Position numbers and translations under genes: made by a program. DNA of 64,000 bases from Cymbidium sinense (Eukaryota; Streptophyta; Magnoliopsida; Asparagales; Orchidaceae): assembly GCA_021442155.1 (NCBI GenBank), contig JAKCPB010000358.1, positions 372,001 to 436,000 of the forward strand, read 5' to 3'. A model generated the notes under the pieces. It saw only the letters and a program-made list of their open reading frames with translations. It did no database searches and was not told the DNA's origin. Positions 1-11,915 of the stretch are shown piece by piece; position 1 is the stretch's first letter; each line of letters opens with the position of its first letter.

Positions 1-230
1 TTCTGATGGGAACTGGAGAAACTAAAGAATGACCAATCTGATATGTTATTTATAAAATTATGCCTTTACATTAGAGATGGTTCTAGTAATCTAGGGTTTT
101 TAATTTGATCTATGCATGTTCATTGTTTATCTATATTATCACTTGTGTCATAGACAACTTCATGTGTTACTTGGTTGATGAAATTGAAAAGAAGAAATGT
201 TGAATATGAATTTTTTTTGTTAAGAAAAAA
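1..230 (+). pseudogene. GR-RBP copy 0: last codons and 3' UTR (cut by window start)
   Basis: Reads SDGNWRN then a TAA stop at 23-25, the C-terminus shared with plant glycine-rich RNA-binding proteins. The 3' UTR follows (words TCTATGCATGTTCATTG and TTACTTGGTTGATGAAAT) and ends in an A-run at 225-230 before CCCTAAA repeats. The rest lies left of the window. Its 3' flank matches copies 3 and 6, so these three form one subfamily (c). Confidence 0.85.
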
Positions 231-1189
231 TCATAAACCCTAAACCTTAAACCCTAAACCCTAAACCCTAAACCCTAAACCATAAAAAACCTAAACCCTA
301 AACACAAAAACCTACACCTTAAAACCTAAACTATAAAACCCTAAACCATAAACCCAAAACTCCAAACCATAAACCCTAAACCTAAATAAATAAAATAAAA
401 ACCTAAACTAAAACCTAAACCTAAAACCCAAAACTAACCTAAAACCCAAAATAAAAAACCCCCAACCCCTCTGCCACCCTAAACCCTAAACCCTAAACCC
501 TAAAAACCCTAAACCCTAAATCCTAAACCCTAAACCCTAAAACCCTAAATCATAAATCGTAAACCCTAAACCCTATATCCTAAAACCTACAACCCTAAAC
601 CCGAAAACCTAAACTCCAAACACTAAACCCTAAAACCTAAACCCAAAATCAACCCCTAAAACCTAAACTAAACCTAAAAAACATAAAAACCTAATCTAAA
701 TAAAACATAAAAAAATTAAATAAAAAAACTTAAACTTAAATAAAATAACAAAATAAAATAAAATAAAAACTTATATTTAAACCTAAACCTAAATCTGAAA
801 ATAAAATAAAATAAAATAACAAATAAAAACTAAACCAAAATAAAATAAGTAAAGACCTAAACTATACTAAAAAAATTAAAATAAACCTAAAAATAAAAAA
901 ACCTAAATAAAATAAAAATGAAACCTAAAATAAAAATAAAATAAACCTAAAAATAAAAATAAAAACCTAAGCCTAAACCTAAAAATAAAAAAATAAAACC
1001 TACACCTAAAATATAAAATAAAAATAAAATTAAACTAAAAAATAAACCTAAACCTAAACCTAAAAAAAGAATCTAAAATAAAAATATAAATTAAAATAAA
1101 TAAACCTAAAACAAATAAACTAAACTTAATAAAATAAGAATAAAATAAACTTAAATAAATAAATTAATTAAACAAAATAAATAAAACAT

Positions 1190-1222
1190 ATACTAAATAA
1201 ACCAAACCTTTTGGTTTTTTTT
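1190..1222 (+). repeat. Monomer-end box 1
   Basis: Diverged form: ACTAAATAAACC, then CCTTTTGG and a T-run, followed at once by a CCCTAAA-rich head. It matches box 5 in unit 2. Confidence 0.6.
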
Positions 1223-2120
1223 TAAACAACCCTAAAACCCTAAACCCTAAACTCTAATCCCTAAATCGACAACCATTATCACTAAACCTATAACCTACAA
1301 CCCTAAACCCTAAACCCTAAACCCTAAATTAACCCTAAACCCTAAACCCTAAATCCTAAACCCTAACCTTAACCATAACTAAACTAAAACTAAACTCCCC
1401 CTAAACTAAAAAACTAAACCCTCTAAATCCTAAACCTAACTCTAAACCTACAACCCCCTTAAAACCTAAAAACCTAAAAACCTAAACCTAAACTAGATCA
1501 AAACTAAAAATAAAAGAAGTAAATAAACCTAAACCTAAATAAAATAAAAAATTAAATAAAATAAAAATAAAACTAAAACCAAAACCTAAAACTAAACCAA
1601 AACCTAAACCTAAAATAAAAATAAAATAATAAATAGAAACCTAAACTAAACTAAAAAAAAAATATAAAACATAAGCAAAATAGAAACTAAACCTAAAATA
1701 AAAATAAAATAAACCTAAACTAAAATAAATTAACCCAAAATAAATAAAACCTATACCCAATCCTAAAATAAACTAAACCTAAACAATAAACTAACTAAAA
1801 TAAAATAAACTAAAAATAAACCTAAATAGAAACTAAAAAATAAAACCTAAAAAAGAACTTAAAATAGAAACCTAAAACCTACACCTAAAAAAAATAAAAT
1901 AAAAAACTAAACCTAAAAATAAGAAAATAAAACCTAAACCTAATAGAGAAACTAAAAATTAAACTAAACTAAAAAAATAAACATAAACCTAAACCTAAAC
2001 CTAAAAGAGATAAAACCTATAAAATAAATAAACCTAAAATAAATAAAGCTAAAATAAAATAAAAATAAAAATATTCTTAAATAAAATAAAATCTAAAATA
2101 AACTAATATAAATAAAAAAT

Positions 2121-2159
2121 AAACTAAATAAACCAAAAAGTACTTATTTACCAAAATTT
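2121..2159 (+). repeat. Monomer-end box 2
   Basis: AAACTAAATAAACC followed by GTACTTATTTACC, then an A-run and CCCTAAA units. It matches box 6. Confidence 0.65.
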
Positions 2160-3347
2160 AAAAAAAAAAACCCTAAACCCTAAACCCTAAACCCTAAATT
2201 CTAAATAATAAATCCTAAACCCTAAACCCTAAAATTAACCCTAAACTCTAAACCTACAACCATAAACCTACAACCCTAAACCCTAAATAATAAATTAACC
2301 CTAAGCTCTAAACCCTAACCCAAACCCTAAACCCTAAACCCTAAACCCTAAACCCTAAATCCTAAACCCTAAAATCTTAAATCCTACATCTTAAACCCTA
2401 ATCCCTAAAAACCCTAAACTTTACATCCTAAACCCTAAACCCTAAACCATAAACACTAAACTAACCTAAAAACTAAGTTAACCCTAAACCCTTAAAATCC
2501 TAAACCCTAAACCCTAAACACTAAACCATAAACCCTAAACCCTAATCCCTAAGCTCTGGACCATGAACCCAACCAAACCCAAAACCCTAAACCCTAAAAC
2601 TTAAACCATAAACCCTAATAACATAAAAACCTAAACCTAAACTCAATAAAATAAATAAGTAAAAACCTAAACCTAAATAAGATAAAAAAATAAAATATAA
2701 TAAAAACCTAAAGTAAAACCTAAACCTAATCCTAATAGTAAAATAAAATTTACTAATAAAAATAAACTAAAATAAAATAAATAAAAACCTAAACTAGACA
2801 AAAATAAATAAAATAAACCTAAGAATAAAACACTTACAAAAAATGAAAACTAAATGTAAAATAAAAAAAAAATAAACCTAAAATAAAATAAAATAAAAAA
2901 TAAATAAAAACTTAAACCTAAAAAATAAACCTTAAAATAAAACCTAGAAGTTAATAAAAAAATAAAATCTAAACCCTAAACTGTAATAAAATATGTAAAC
3001 CTAAAAGAAAATAAATAAATAAAATTTAATAAACCTAAATCTAAACTTAAATAAACTAAATAAAATACATGAAATCTAAACCGAAACCTAAAATAAACAA
3101 ACCTAAACCTAAAACTAAAACTAAACTAAATAAAATAAAATAAACTAAAAATAAACCTAAACCTAATAATAAACCAAAAATAAAAACCTAAAACCTAAAC
3201 CAAAAAAATTAAATAAAAACCTAAACCTAAACATAAAAATACAAAATAAAACCTAAACCTAAACTTAAAAAATAAACTAAAATTAAAAATCTAAACTAAA
3301 ATACATAAACATAAAATAAGTAAACTAAATTAAATAAGAATAAAAAA

Positions 3348-3386
3348 TAAACTAAATAGACTGAAACCTACTAGTTTATTTAATTT
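3348..3386 (+). repeat. Monomer-end box 3
   Basis: Well kept: AAACTAAATAGACTGAAAC then CTACTAGTTTATTTAATTT. An A-run and a CCCTAAA head follow. It lies 285 bases before GR-RBP copy 1 and matches box 7. Confidence 0.8.
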
Positions 3387-3670
3387 AAGAAAAAAACCAT
3401 AAACCCTAAATCCTAAATCATAAACACTAAACCTACAACCCTAACCCCTAAACCATAAACCCTAATCCTTAAAAACCCTAAATCGTAAACCCTAACCCTA
3501 AACCCTAAACCCTAAACCCCAAATGCATAAGCCCTAAAATCCTAAACCATTAATCCTAAACACTATACCTTAAACCCTAAACCCTAAACCCTAAACCTAA
3601 ACCTAAAGTAACTAAATAAATTTAAAAATAAACATAAACATTAAAACCTAATAAACCTAAACCTAAACTC

Positions 3671-4150
3671 GAAGAATAGGCAGAACCTTGATGGTAGGAA
3701 CATCACCGTCAACCAGGCTCAGTTTGGATCTAGCGGTGGAGGAGAAGGTGGAGGCGGCGGTTATTGTAGTGGTGGTGGGGATCTAGAGGTGATGTTGGAT
3801 GTGGAGTTGGTGGTAGGAGTAGTGGTGGTTAAGGAGGTAAGAAGAGTGACGATTGTTTCAATAGTGGTGGTGGTGGAGGAAGAGATCATGGAAACGATGG
3901 TGGATCCCGCTTCTTGAGAGGCTGAGGTGGTTCTGATTGGAACTAGAGAAACTAAAGAATAGCCAATCCAATCTGTTGCTTATTGAACTGTGTCTTTATA
4001 ATTGAGACAGATCTACTTATCAAGTGATTTTAATTTTCTCTATGGGTGTGTTGTCATTTGTGTCTTAGAAAACTTGGTGTCTTACTTGGTTGATGAAATC
4101 AAAAAGAAGAAAAGTTTAATCTAAATTTGTTCTCTATAAAAAAAGAAAAA
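3671..4150 (+). pseudogene. GR-RBP copy 1 (5'-truncated, frameshifted)
   Basis: Begins inside the last strand of the RNA-recognition motif and reads NRQNLDGRNITVNQAQ, then a Gly-rich tail (SGGGEGGGGGYCSGGG). One G is lost near 3780, shifting the frame. The end is SDWN with Trp changed to a TAG stop, then RN and TAA. The 3' UTR runs to an A-rich tail at 4138-4150. GR-RBPs bind RNA through the RRM and act in cold and circadian RNA regulation. This copy lacks a start and most of the RRM, so it is a dead fragment. It founds subfamily a, marked by the 3' flank CTAAACTAAAAYYTGAACCC. Confidence 0.9.
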
Positions 4151-5060
4151 CTAAAAACCCTAAACCCTAAACTAAAATTTGAACCCTAAACCCTAAAACC
4201 TAAACCCTAAACACTAAATCCTAAAACCTAAACCCTGAACCCTAAACCCTAAACCCTAAACTAAAAACCCTAAACCCTAAATAATAAACCCTAAACCGTA
4301 AACCCTAAACCCCAAACCCTAATTCTTAAAAATCTAAAAACCTAAGCCTATACTAAATAGATCATAAAAATAAAATAAATAAATAAGCCTACACAGAAAT
4401 GAAATAAAAAGATAAAATAAAATAAAAACATAAACTAAAACTTAAATCTAAACCTTAAAAGAAAATAAATGTAAACCTAAAATAAATAAATAAATAACTC
4501 AAATAAAATAATAACTAAGCAGAAAGCTAAACCAAAAAAGTAAATCAAAAAATAAACTATACCTAAACCTAAACCATAAACCTAAAAAACTCTAACCCTA
4601 AAATTCTATACCCTAAATAAAACACTGGCATTTCCTCAACCCACACACCCTAAACTCCCAAACTCTCTAAACCATCCCAAATAATGTTAAACCATAAACC
4701 TAAAGCCCTCCACCACAAACTAAACCATTATTAAACTCTAAACCATAAACTATTAAACCTAAACCATAAACCCTAAACCCTAAATCATAAACCCTAAGTC
4801 CTAAACTAATTGCCCCACCCTAAACCCTCCACACCCTAAACCTCCTAAACCCTCCACACCCTCCATCCACTATACCACTAAATAAACCCTCTCCTACCTA
4901 AAACAAACCTTAAACTCTAACACTAAAACATAAACCTTAAAAGCATAAACCCTACAACCCTAAACCCAAGATGTTAAACCTAAGCCTAAAGTAACTACAT
5001 AAATTAAAAAATAAACCTAAACCATAAAATTTAATAAATCTAAACCTTAACTTAAACCTT
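4151..5060. repeat. Telomere-like satellite between GR-RBP copies 1 and 2
   Basis: CCCTAAA-rich head (4157-4330), AAATAAA-rich body (4340-4560), then a second CCCTAAA-like stretch with many C-rich variants (4560-4980). No clear box is left between the two halves. The leader core TAAAGTAACTA lies at about 4987, just before GR-RBP copy 2. No gene. Confidence 0.85.
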
Positions 5061-5523
5061 AAGAATGGACAGAACCTTGACGACAGGAATATCACTGACA
5101 ACTAGGCTCAGTCTAGATATATTGCTATAGGTAAAGGTGATGGTTATCATAGTGGTGGTGGGGGATTTGAAGGTGCTGGTGGATATAGATATGGAGGTCA
5201 CAGTAGTAGTGGTTATGGAGGCAGGAGGAGCAATGATGGTTACATTCGTGGTGGTGGCAGAGGAAGAGATCGAGGATATGATGGTGGATTCCGATACTGA
5301 GAAGCGGGTGATTCTGCACTAGAAGGCGAAGAATGACCGTCGATTTCGCTTATGGAACTATGTCTTTACAGTAGAGACAGTTCTAGTTATCTAGTGTTTT
5401 TGATTTGCGCTATGCGTGCTCATTGTTATCTATCTTGTCGCTTTTGTCTTAGAAAACTTGGTGTTTTACTTGGTTGATAAAATTAAAAGAAGAATTATTG
5501 AATATGATTTTTTTTCTAAAAAC
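5061..5523 (+). pseudogene. GR-RBP copy 2 (5'-truncated)
   Basis: Starts NGQNLDDRNIT. The CAG codon of the NQAQ motif has become TAG. The Gly-rich part then stays in frame (YHSGGGG, GYGGRRS, GGGRGRDRGYDGG) to a TGA at 5298-5300, before the usual SDGNWRN end. The 3' UTR runs to an A-rich tail near 5515-5523. It founds subfamily b, with copies 5 and 8. The open reading seen here in another frame is a Val-rich shadow of the Gly codons. Confidence 0.88.
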
Positions 5524-5690
5524 CAAATACCTTAAACCTAATCTAAAACCTAAACCTAAACCTAAACCTAAAACCTAAACTAAACTAAATAATAAAAACC
5601 TTAACCATAAACCCTAAACCCTAAACACTAGAACTGTAAACCTTAAACCCTTTACCCTAAACTCTAAACCATAAACCCTAAACCCTAATA
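5524..5690. repeat. Telomere-like satellite spacer
   Basis: CCCTAAA/CCTAAA words only. The same spacer follows GR-RBP copies 5 and 8, between the b-type copy and the LINE 5'-end segment. Confidence 0.8.
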
Positions 5691-5785
5691 ATATTAAAAC
5701 TTTAAAGTGAAGATACCCCACTGCCTGAGCCCTCTCCTCTTGTTCTGGCAATTTTCCTTGCTTGCTCTCATTTTGGGTTTTTTGG
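5691..5785 (+). mobile_element. LINE 5'-end segment without a body (R1)
   Basis: Matches the first 90 bases of LINE-A (17459-17546), including GTGAAGA, CCCTCTCCTCTTGTTCT and GCTCTCATTTTGGGTTTTTTGGA. It then jumps directly to box 4 instead of continuing into LINE sequence. A copy with only a 5' end is not a normal product of target-primed reverse transcription, so a deletion or later recombination is likely. It could also be a pre-existing satellite segment that LINE-A joined. Confidence 0.7.
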
Positions 5786-5821
5786 ACTAAATAAACCTAA
5801 ACCTAATGGTTTACTTAATTT
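5786..5821 (+). repeat. Monomer-end box 4
   Basis: ACTAAATAAACCTAAACCTA then ATGGTTTACTTAATTT, fused directly to the LINE 5' segment R1. Matches box 8. Confidence 0.8.
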
Positions 5822-6239
5822 CAAAAAAAACTTTAAACCTTGAAAATCCTAAACCCTAAATCTTAAACACTAAACCCTAAACCCTAAACCTACAACCCTA
5901 AACCCTAAACCTACAACCTTCAACCCTAAACCCCTAAACCTTAAACCCTAAACCCTAAGACCATAAACTGTTAACACTGAACCCAAAACCACATAAAACC
6001 ATAAACCTTTTACCTAAACCCTAAGTAATAAACTCTAAACTAACCCTAAGGTCTAAACCCTAAACCCTAAACTAACCCTAAAAATTCTAAACCCGAAACA
6101 CCACAAATCCTTAACCCTAAAGCATAAACACTAAAACTTAAACCTTAAATGCTAAACCCTAAACCCTAACATTAAACCCTAAACACTAAACCTAATCCTA
6201 AAGTAACTAAATAAATCAAAAATTAAACCTAAGCCCTAT
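5822..6239. repeat. Telomere-like satellite before GR-RBP copy 3
   Basis: CCCTAAA-type words throughout, ending with the leader TAAAGTAACTAAATAAAT at about 6190. No gene. Confidence 0.85.
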
Positions 6240-6724
6240 GAATGTGGAGAAACTTGGCAGGAACATCACCGTCAATCAGACTTAGCTTAGATCTAGCGAT
6301 GGAGGCAAAGGCGGAGGAAGTGGTTATCATAGTGGTGCTGCAGGATCTGGAGGTGCAGATGGATTTGGATGTGGTGGCCAGAGTAGTGGTGATTATGGAG
6401 GTAGGAAGAGCGATAGAGGTTACAATCATGGTGGTGGCGGAGGGAGAGTTCACAGATTTGATGGTAGATCCCGCTAACAAGAGGCTGAGGTAGTTCTCAT
6501 GGGAACTGGAAAAACTAAAGAATGACCAATCTGATATGTTATTTATGAAATTATGTCTTTACATTAGTGATGGTTCTAGTAATCTAGGGTTTTTAATTTG
6601 ATCTATGCATGTTCATTGTTTATCTATATTATCACTTGTGTCATAGACAACTTCGTGTGTTACTTGGTTGATGAAATTGAAAAGAAGAAATGTTGAATAT
6701 GAATTTTTTTTTGTTAAGAAAAAA
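6240..6724 (+). pseudogene. GR-RBP copy 3 (5'-truncated)
   Basis: Reads NVEKLGRNITVNQ, one codon short in the loop. The CAG of the second Gln pair has become TAG. The Gly-rich tail is in frame (GGKGGGSGYHSGAAGSGG, GYGGRKSDRGYNHGGGGG) and meets TAA right after SR at about 6475. The usual C-terminus follows in another frame. The 3' UTR ends in an A-run at 6717-6724. Subfamily c, the complete version of the copy cut at the window start. Confidence 0.88.
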
Positions 6725-7612
6725 CCATAAACCCTAAACCTTAAAACCTAAACCCTAAACCCTAAACTCTAAACCATAAAAATCCTAAACCCTAAACACA
6801 AAACCCTACACCTTAAACCCTAAACTATAAAACCCTAAACCATAAACCCTAAACTCCAAACCATAAAACCTAAACCTAAATAAATAAAATAAAAACTTAA
6901 ACTAAAACTTAAACTTAAAACCCTAAACTAACCTAAAACCTAAGATAAAAAACCCCCAACCCCTCTGCCACCCCAAACCCTAAACCCTAAACCCTAAAAA
7001 CCCTAAACCCTAAAACCTTAAATCGTAAACCCTATGCCCTAAAACCCTAAATCATAAACCCTAAACCCTATATCCTAAAACCTAAACCCTGACTCAAAAA
7101 AACTCAAACACTAAACCTAAACCTAAACCCAAAATCAACCCCTAAACCTAAACTAAACCTAAAAAACATAAAACCTAATCTAAATAAACATAAAAAATTA
7201 AATAAAAAAACTTAAACTTAAATAAAATAATAAAATAAAATAAAATAAAACCTATTAAACCTAAACCTAAATCTGAAAATAAAATAAATAAATTAACAAA
7301 TAGAAACTAAAAAAATAAATAAATAGACCTAAACTATACTAAAATTAAAATAAACCTAAAATAAAAAAACCTAAAATAAAATAATAACTAAACCTAAAAT
7401 AAAAGTACCTAAAAATAAAATAAAACCCTGGCTAAACCTAAAAATAAAATAAACTACACTAAAACTTAAAATAAAATAAAACTAAATAAAAAACTAAACC
7501 TAAACCTAAAATAAATAAACATAAAATAAATAAATAAACTAAAATAAATAAATACTTAATAAAAATGGAATAAAATAAACTTAAATAAATAAATTAAAAT
7601 AAAAAAATAAAA

Positions 7613-7639
7613 TAAATACTAAATACTACTGGTTTTTAA
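7613..7639 (+). repeat. Monomer-end box 5
   Basis: Short, eroded form: AAATACTAAATACTACTGGTTTTTAAA. Confidence 0.55.
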
Positions 7640-7679
7640 ACCTAAACAATAAACCCAAAACCCTAAATCCTAAACCCTA

Positions 7680-7870
7680 AATAAACTATTGACAAAATCA
7701 TGACCTACCTGCAACCTGACCTACATAACTACCCAGGCCACACTAAATCCTAAAACTTAACCATGAGCCACACTAACCACACAACTAGCCCTAAAAGACC
7801 TGACCCTAGGCTAAATCCAACCACTAACCCTGACTTTTAACCCTAAATCCTAGACCCACTACCAAACCAC
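7680..7870. other. Island of CTGA/CTAGG/CAGGCC words, probable base-calling artefact
   Basis: Lies where unit 1 has ordinary CCCTAAA variants (about 1240-1480). Words such as CCTGACC, CCCTAGGC and CCCAGGCC look like CCCTAAA with A read as G. See finding on CCCTGG miscalls. Confidence 0.6.
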
Positions 7871-8467
7871 TTACCACTACCTTAAAAAACTAAAACTAAA
7901 CCTAAACTAGATCAAAACTAAAAATGAAATAAAGAAATAAACCTAAACCTAAACCTAAACCTAAACCTAAAATAAAAATAAAATAATAAATAGAAACCTA
8001 AATTAAACTAAAAAATATAAAACATAAGCAAAATAGAAACTAAACCTAAAATAAAAATAAAATAAACCTAAACTAAAATAAATTAAACTAAAATAAATAA
8101 AACCTATACCTAATCCTAAAATAAACTAAACCTAAACATTAAACTAAATAAAATAAATTAAATTAAAAATAAACCTGAATCGAAACTAAAAAATGAAACC
8201 TAAATAAAATCTAAAATAAAACAAAACCTACACCTAAAAAAAAATAAAATAAAACCTAAACCTAAAATAAAAAAATAAAACCTAAACCTATAGATAAAAT
8301 AAAAATAAAAAACTAAAAATAAAATAAACTAAACCTAAACCTAAAATAAACAAATAAAAAACCTAATAAAAAAATAAATCTAAAATAAATAAACTAATAA
8401 ATAAAATAAAAAAAATATTCTTAAATAAAAATAAAATCTAAAATAAAACAAATATAAATAAAAAATA

Positions 8468-8504
8468 AACTAAATAAACCAAAGTGCTTGTTACCAAAAT
8501 TTTA
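8468..8504 (+). repeat. Monomer-end box 6
   Basis: AACTAAATAAACCAAAGTG then CTTGTTACCAAAATTTT, matching box 2. Confidence 0.6.
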
Positions 8505-8584
8505 AAGAAAAATCCTAAACCCTAAACTAAATCCTAAATTAACCCTAAACCTTCTACCATAAACCTACCCCTAATAATAATTAA

Positions 8585-8790
8585 CCCCACTGGGCCAACC
8601 CTATCCCCCTAATCCTAAATCTGCATCTTACCCTAAACCCAACCCTAAACTTTTTGCATCCTGGGCCCTCCCTACCACCTAACCTAAAACTAAGTAACCC
8701 TAAACCTACCCTCTCTCCTGAGCCACTACCACTCCTAAACTGACCTGAGTGACAACAACCCTGGGCCCAACCAAACCACCACACTTAAAC
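8585..8790. other. GC-containing island in satellite head, probable artefact
   Basis: Words such as CTGGGCC, CCTGAGCC and CCCTGGGCCC sit where unit 1 has CCCTAAACC (about 2280-2600). The reading frames here are chance. Confidence 0.6.
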
Positions 8791-9490
8791 CATAAACCCT
8801 ATAACATAAAACCACCTAAACTCAATAAATAAATGGTAAAACCTAAACCTAAATAAGATAAAATAAAATATAATAAAACCTAAAGTAAACCTAAACTAAT
8901 CCTAATGGTAATAAAATTTACTAATAAAATAAACTAAAATAAAATAAATAAAACCTTAATAAAATAAATAAAATAAACCTAAGAATAAAACACTTACAAA
9001 CAATAAAAACTAAATGTAAAATAAAAATATAATAAACCTAAAATAAAATAAAATAATAACTAAATAAAAACTTAAGCCTAAAAATAAACCTTAAAATAAA
9101 ACCTAGAAATTAATAAAAAAATAAAATCTAAACCCTAAATTGTAATAAAAAATGTAAACCTAAAAGAAAAAAAACTAAACAAAATTTAATAAACCTAAAT
9201 CTAAACTAAAATAAATTAAATAAAATACATGAAATCTAAACCTAAACCTAAAATAAACAAACCTAAACCTAAAACTAAACCTAAACTAAATAAAATAAAA
9301 TAAACTAAAATAAACATAAACCTAATAATAAATAAAACCTAAAACCTAAACCAAAAAATTAAATAAAACCTAAACCCTTAAAAATAAAAAATAAACTAAC
9401 CCTAAACTTAAAAATAAACTAAAATTAAAAATCTAAACTAAAATACATAAACATAAAATAAATAAACTAAATTAAATAAGAATAAAAAAT

Positions 9491-9528
9491 AAACTAAATA
9501 GACTGAAACCTACTAGTTTACTTAATTT
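9491..9528 (+). repeat. Monomer-end box 7
   Basis: AAACTAAATAGACTGAAAC then CTACTAGTTTACTTAATTT. Nearly identical to box 3, including its GACTGAAAC variant, which confirms the unit duplication. Confidence 0.85.
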
Positions 9529-9812
9529 AAGAAAAAAACCAAAAACCCTAAATCCTAAATCCTAAACACTAAACCTACAACCCTAACCCCTAAACCATAA
9601 ACCCTAATCCCTAAAAACCCTAAATCATAAACCCTAATCTTAAACCGTAAACCCTAAACCCAAAATGCATAAGCCCTAAAATCCTAAACCATTAATCCTA
9701 AACACTATACCTTAAACCCCAAACCCTAAACCCTAAGCCTAAACCTAAAGTAACTAAATAAATTAAAAAATAAACATAAACCTTAAAACCTAATAAACCT
9801 AAACCTAAACTC

Positions 9813-10264
9813 GAAGAATAGGCAGAACCTTGATGGTAGGAACATCACATCACCAACTGGTTTGAATCGGTGGAGGAGAAGGTGGAGGCGGCAGTTATTA
9901 TAGTGGTGGAGGGGGATCTAGAGGTGCTGTTGGATGTGGAGGTGGTGGTTATGGAGGTAGGAAGAGTGATGATGGTTTCAATAGTGGTGGTGGCGGAGGA
10001 AGAGATCAAGGATATGATGGTGGATCCCACTTCTTGAGAGGTAGAGGTGGTTCTGATTAGAACTAAAGAAACTGGAGAACAGCCAATCCAATCTGTTGCT
10101 TATTGAACTGTGTCTTTATAATTGAGATGGTTCTACTTATCAAGGGATTTAAATTTTCTCTATGGGTGTGTTGTCGTTTGTGTCTTAGAAAACTTGGTGT
10201 CTTACTTGGTTGATGAAATCAAAAAGAAGAAAAGTTGAATATGAATTTGTTCTATATTAAAAAA
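9813..10264 (+). pseudogene. GR-RBP copy 4 (5'-truncated)
   Basis: Starts RQNLDGRNIT, then a short deletion around the NQAQSR region. Gly-rich codons follow (GGGEGGGGSYYSGGGGSRG, GYGGRKSDDGFNSGGGGGRDQGYDGGSHF) to a TGA within the LLERGRG-like stretch. Counterpart of copy 1 in unit 2, with the same GAAGAATAGG start and TCAAGGGATTT variant in the UTR. The A-rich tail ends near 10264. Subfamily a. Confidence 0.88.
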
Positions 10265-11148
10265 TAAAAATCAAAAACCCTAAACCCTAAACTAAAACTT
10301 GAACCCTAAACCCTAAAACCTAAACCCTAAACCATAAATCCTAAAACGTCAACCCTAAACCCTACCTAAACCCTAAACCCTAAACCCTAAATAATAAACC
10401 CTAAACCCTAAATCCTAAACCCCAAACCTGAATTCCTAAAAACTAAGCTTAAATAGAACTTAAAATGAAATAAATAAATAAGTAAACAAAAAATAAGATA
10501 AAATAAAATAAAAACATAAACTAAAACCTAAATCTAAACCTTAAAATAAAATAAACCTAAACCTAAAATAAATAAATAAATAACTCAAATAAAATAATAA
10601 CTAAATAGAAAGCTAAACCAAAAAAGTAAGTCTAAAATGGTATGCTAAACCTTAGGCCTAAAAAACCTAAAATCCTCCCTACACTACGCTAAACTCATAC
10701 ACCTAACACTAAAGCCCTAATAACCCTAAACTGAGCCATCCAGTGATCTTTCATAAACTAAATCCTACCCAGGCCCCAGGCCCTATGATTATCCTCTCTT
10801 AAACTGGTTACCCTAAACCTGAACTATCATTAGTCCACCCTAAATAATAAACCCAAAATCTAACCCACAAACCCTAAACTACTAAACCAAATCCTAAAAC
10901 CCCAAAACCAAACCATAAACCCTACCACGACCCTAAACCAAACCCTAAACCTAAACCTAAACTTCCCTAAACCCAGACCCCAAGCCTAAAAAAAACCTTA
11001 AACCCTAACACTAAACCATAAACCTTAAAAGCATAAACCCTACAACCCTAAGCCCAAGATGTTAAACCTAAGCCTAAAGTAACTAAATAAATTAAAAAAT
11101 AAACCTAACCCCTAAAAATTAATAAATCTAAACCTAAACTTAAACCTT
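10265..11148. repeat. Telomere-like satellite between GR-RBP copies 4 and 5
   Basis: Counterpart of 4151-5060. The middle (about 10660-10990) is C-rich and has some CAGGCCCC-type words, probably miscalls. The leader TAAAGTAACTAAATAAAT lies at 11073-11148. No gene. Confidence 0.82.
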
Positions 11149-11614
11149 AAGAATGGATAAAACCTTGACGACATGAATATCACTAATAACCAGGCTCAGT
11201 CTAGGTATATTGCTATAGGCAAAGGTGATGGTTATCATAGTGGTGGTGGGGATTTAAAGGTGCTGGTGGATATAAATATGGAGGTCAGAGTAGTAGTGGT
11301 TATGGGCGGGGAGAAGCGATGGTTACATTACGTGGTGGTGGAGGAAGAGAGATTGAGGGATATGATGGTGGATTCCGATTTTTCGAGAGTAGGGGTGGTA
11401 TGATTAGCATTAGAAGCTAAAGAATGGCCAGATCGATTCTTTGCTTATGGAGCTGTCTTTCTGTTAGAGGCGGTTCTAGTTATCAGTGTTTTGATTTGCT
11501 CTATCGTGCTCATTTTATCTATGTTGTGATTGTGTCTTAGAACTTGGTGTTTTACTTGGTTGGCGAAATCAAAGAAGAATTATTGAATGTGAGATTTGTT
11601 CTATGTTAAAAAAA
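11149..11614 (+). pseudogene. GR-RBP copy 5 (5'-truncated)
   Basis: Counterpart of copy 2. The start reads NG with the Gln codon changed to TAA, then NLDD. The Gly-rich body has several one-base losses or gains, for example GGGATTTAAAGG and GGCGGGGAG. The 3' UTR has small deletions against copy 2. The A-tail at 11607-11614 is followed by CCAAATCATTAAACCC, the flank shared with copy 2. Subfamily b. Confidence 0.86.
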
Positions 11615-11789
11615 ACCAAATCATTAAACCCTAATCTAAAACTAAACCCTAAACCAAAACCTAAACCCTAAACCCTAAACTCAAAATAATAAAAAACCTT
11701 AATCGTAAAACTTAAACCCTAAACCCTAAAACCCTAAACCTTAAACCCTTTACCCTAAACCCTAAACCATAAACCCTAAACCCTAATAA
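11615..11789. repeat. Telomere-like satellite spacer
   Basis: Same spacer as 5524-5690. CCCTAAA words only. Confidence 0.8.
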
Positions 11790-11883
11790 TATTAAAAAAT
11801 TATAGTGAAGAAACCCCACTGCCTGGGCCCTCTCCTCTTATTCTAGAAATTTTACTTACTTGCTCTCAGTTTAGGTTTTTTGG
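11790..11883 (+). mobile_element. LINE 5'-end segment without a body (R2)
   Basis: Second copy of the segment seen at 5691-5785, with the same abrupt jump from GGTTTTTTGGA into box 8. The identical junction in both units shows that the event predates the duplication of the higher-order repeat. Confidence 0.7.
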
Positions 11884-11915
11884 ACTAAATAAACCTAAAC
11901 CTATTGCTTATTTTC
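11884..11915 (+). repeat. Monomer-end box 8
   Basis: ACTAAATAAACCTAAACCTA then TTGCTTATTTT. Matches box 4 with a short deletion. Confidence 0.7.

Larger units (their letters stand above)
231..3670. repeat. Degenerate telomere-like satellite, four monomer heads
   Basis: CCCTAAA-rich heads (about 231-660, 1225-1480, 2168-2620, 3390-3600) each grade into CCTAAA/AAATAAA-rich bodies that end at boxes 1 to 3. The longest perfect run I found is five CCCTAAA units at 2325-2359. G is nearly absent from the + strand. The last 65 bases (3605-3670) hold the leader found before most GR-RBP copies, with the core TAAAGTAACTAAATAAAT. No gene. Confidence 0.9.
1..6493. repeat. Higher-order repeat, unit 1
   Basis: First of three tandem copies of a block of about 6 kb; it may begin before the window. 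Order: tail of GR-RBP copy 0, three box-ended satellite monomers, GR-RBP copy 1 (3671), copy 2 (5061), a LINE 5'-end segment (5691), box 4, then copy 3 (6240). The same order recurs 6142, 6088 and about 6490 bases further on, judged from matching GR-RBP copies. Even the imperfect telomeric words after copies 0 and 3 match closely, for example the CCCCCAACCCCTCTGCCACC word near 462 and 6953. This unit has the cleanest CCCTAAA sequence of the three. Confidence 0.85.
6725..9812. repeat. Telomere-like satellite, unit 2 counterpart of 231-3670
   Basis: Same succession of heads and bodies as in unit 1, with boxes 5, 6 and 7. The stretches near 7680-7870 and 8585-8790 carry unusual G-containing words and are listed separately. 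The GR-RBP leader lies at 9745-9812. No gene. Confidence 0.88.

Noticed and set aside
231..3670. CRISPR-like or other regularly spaced repeat-spacer array
   Set aside because: The short repeat is a contiguous heptamer with drift, without unique spacers of constant length.
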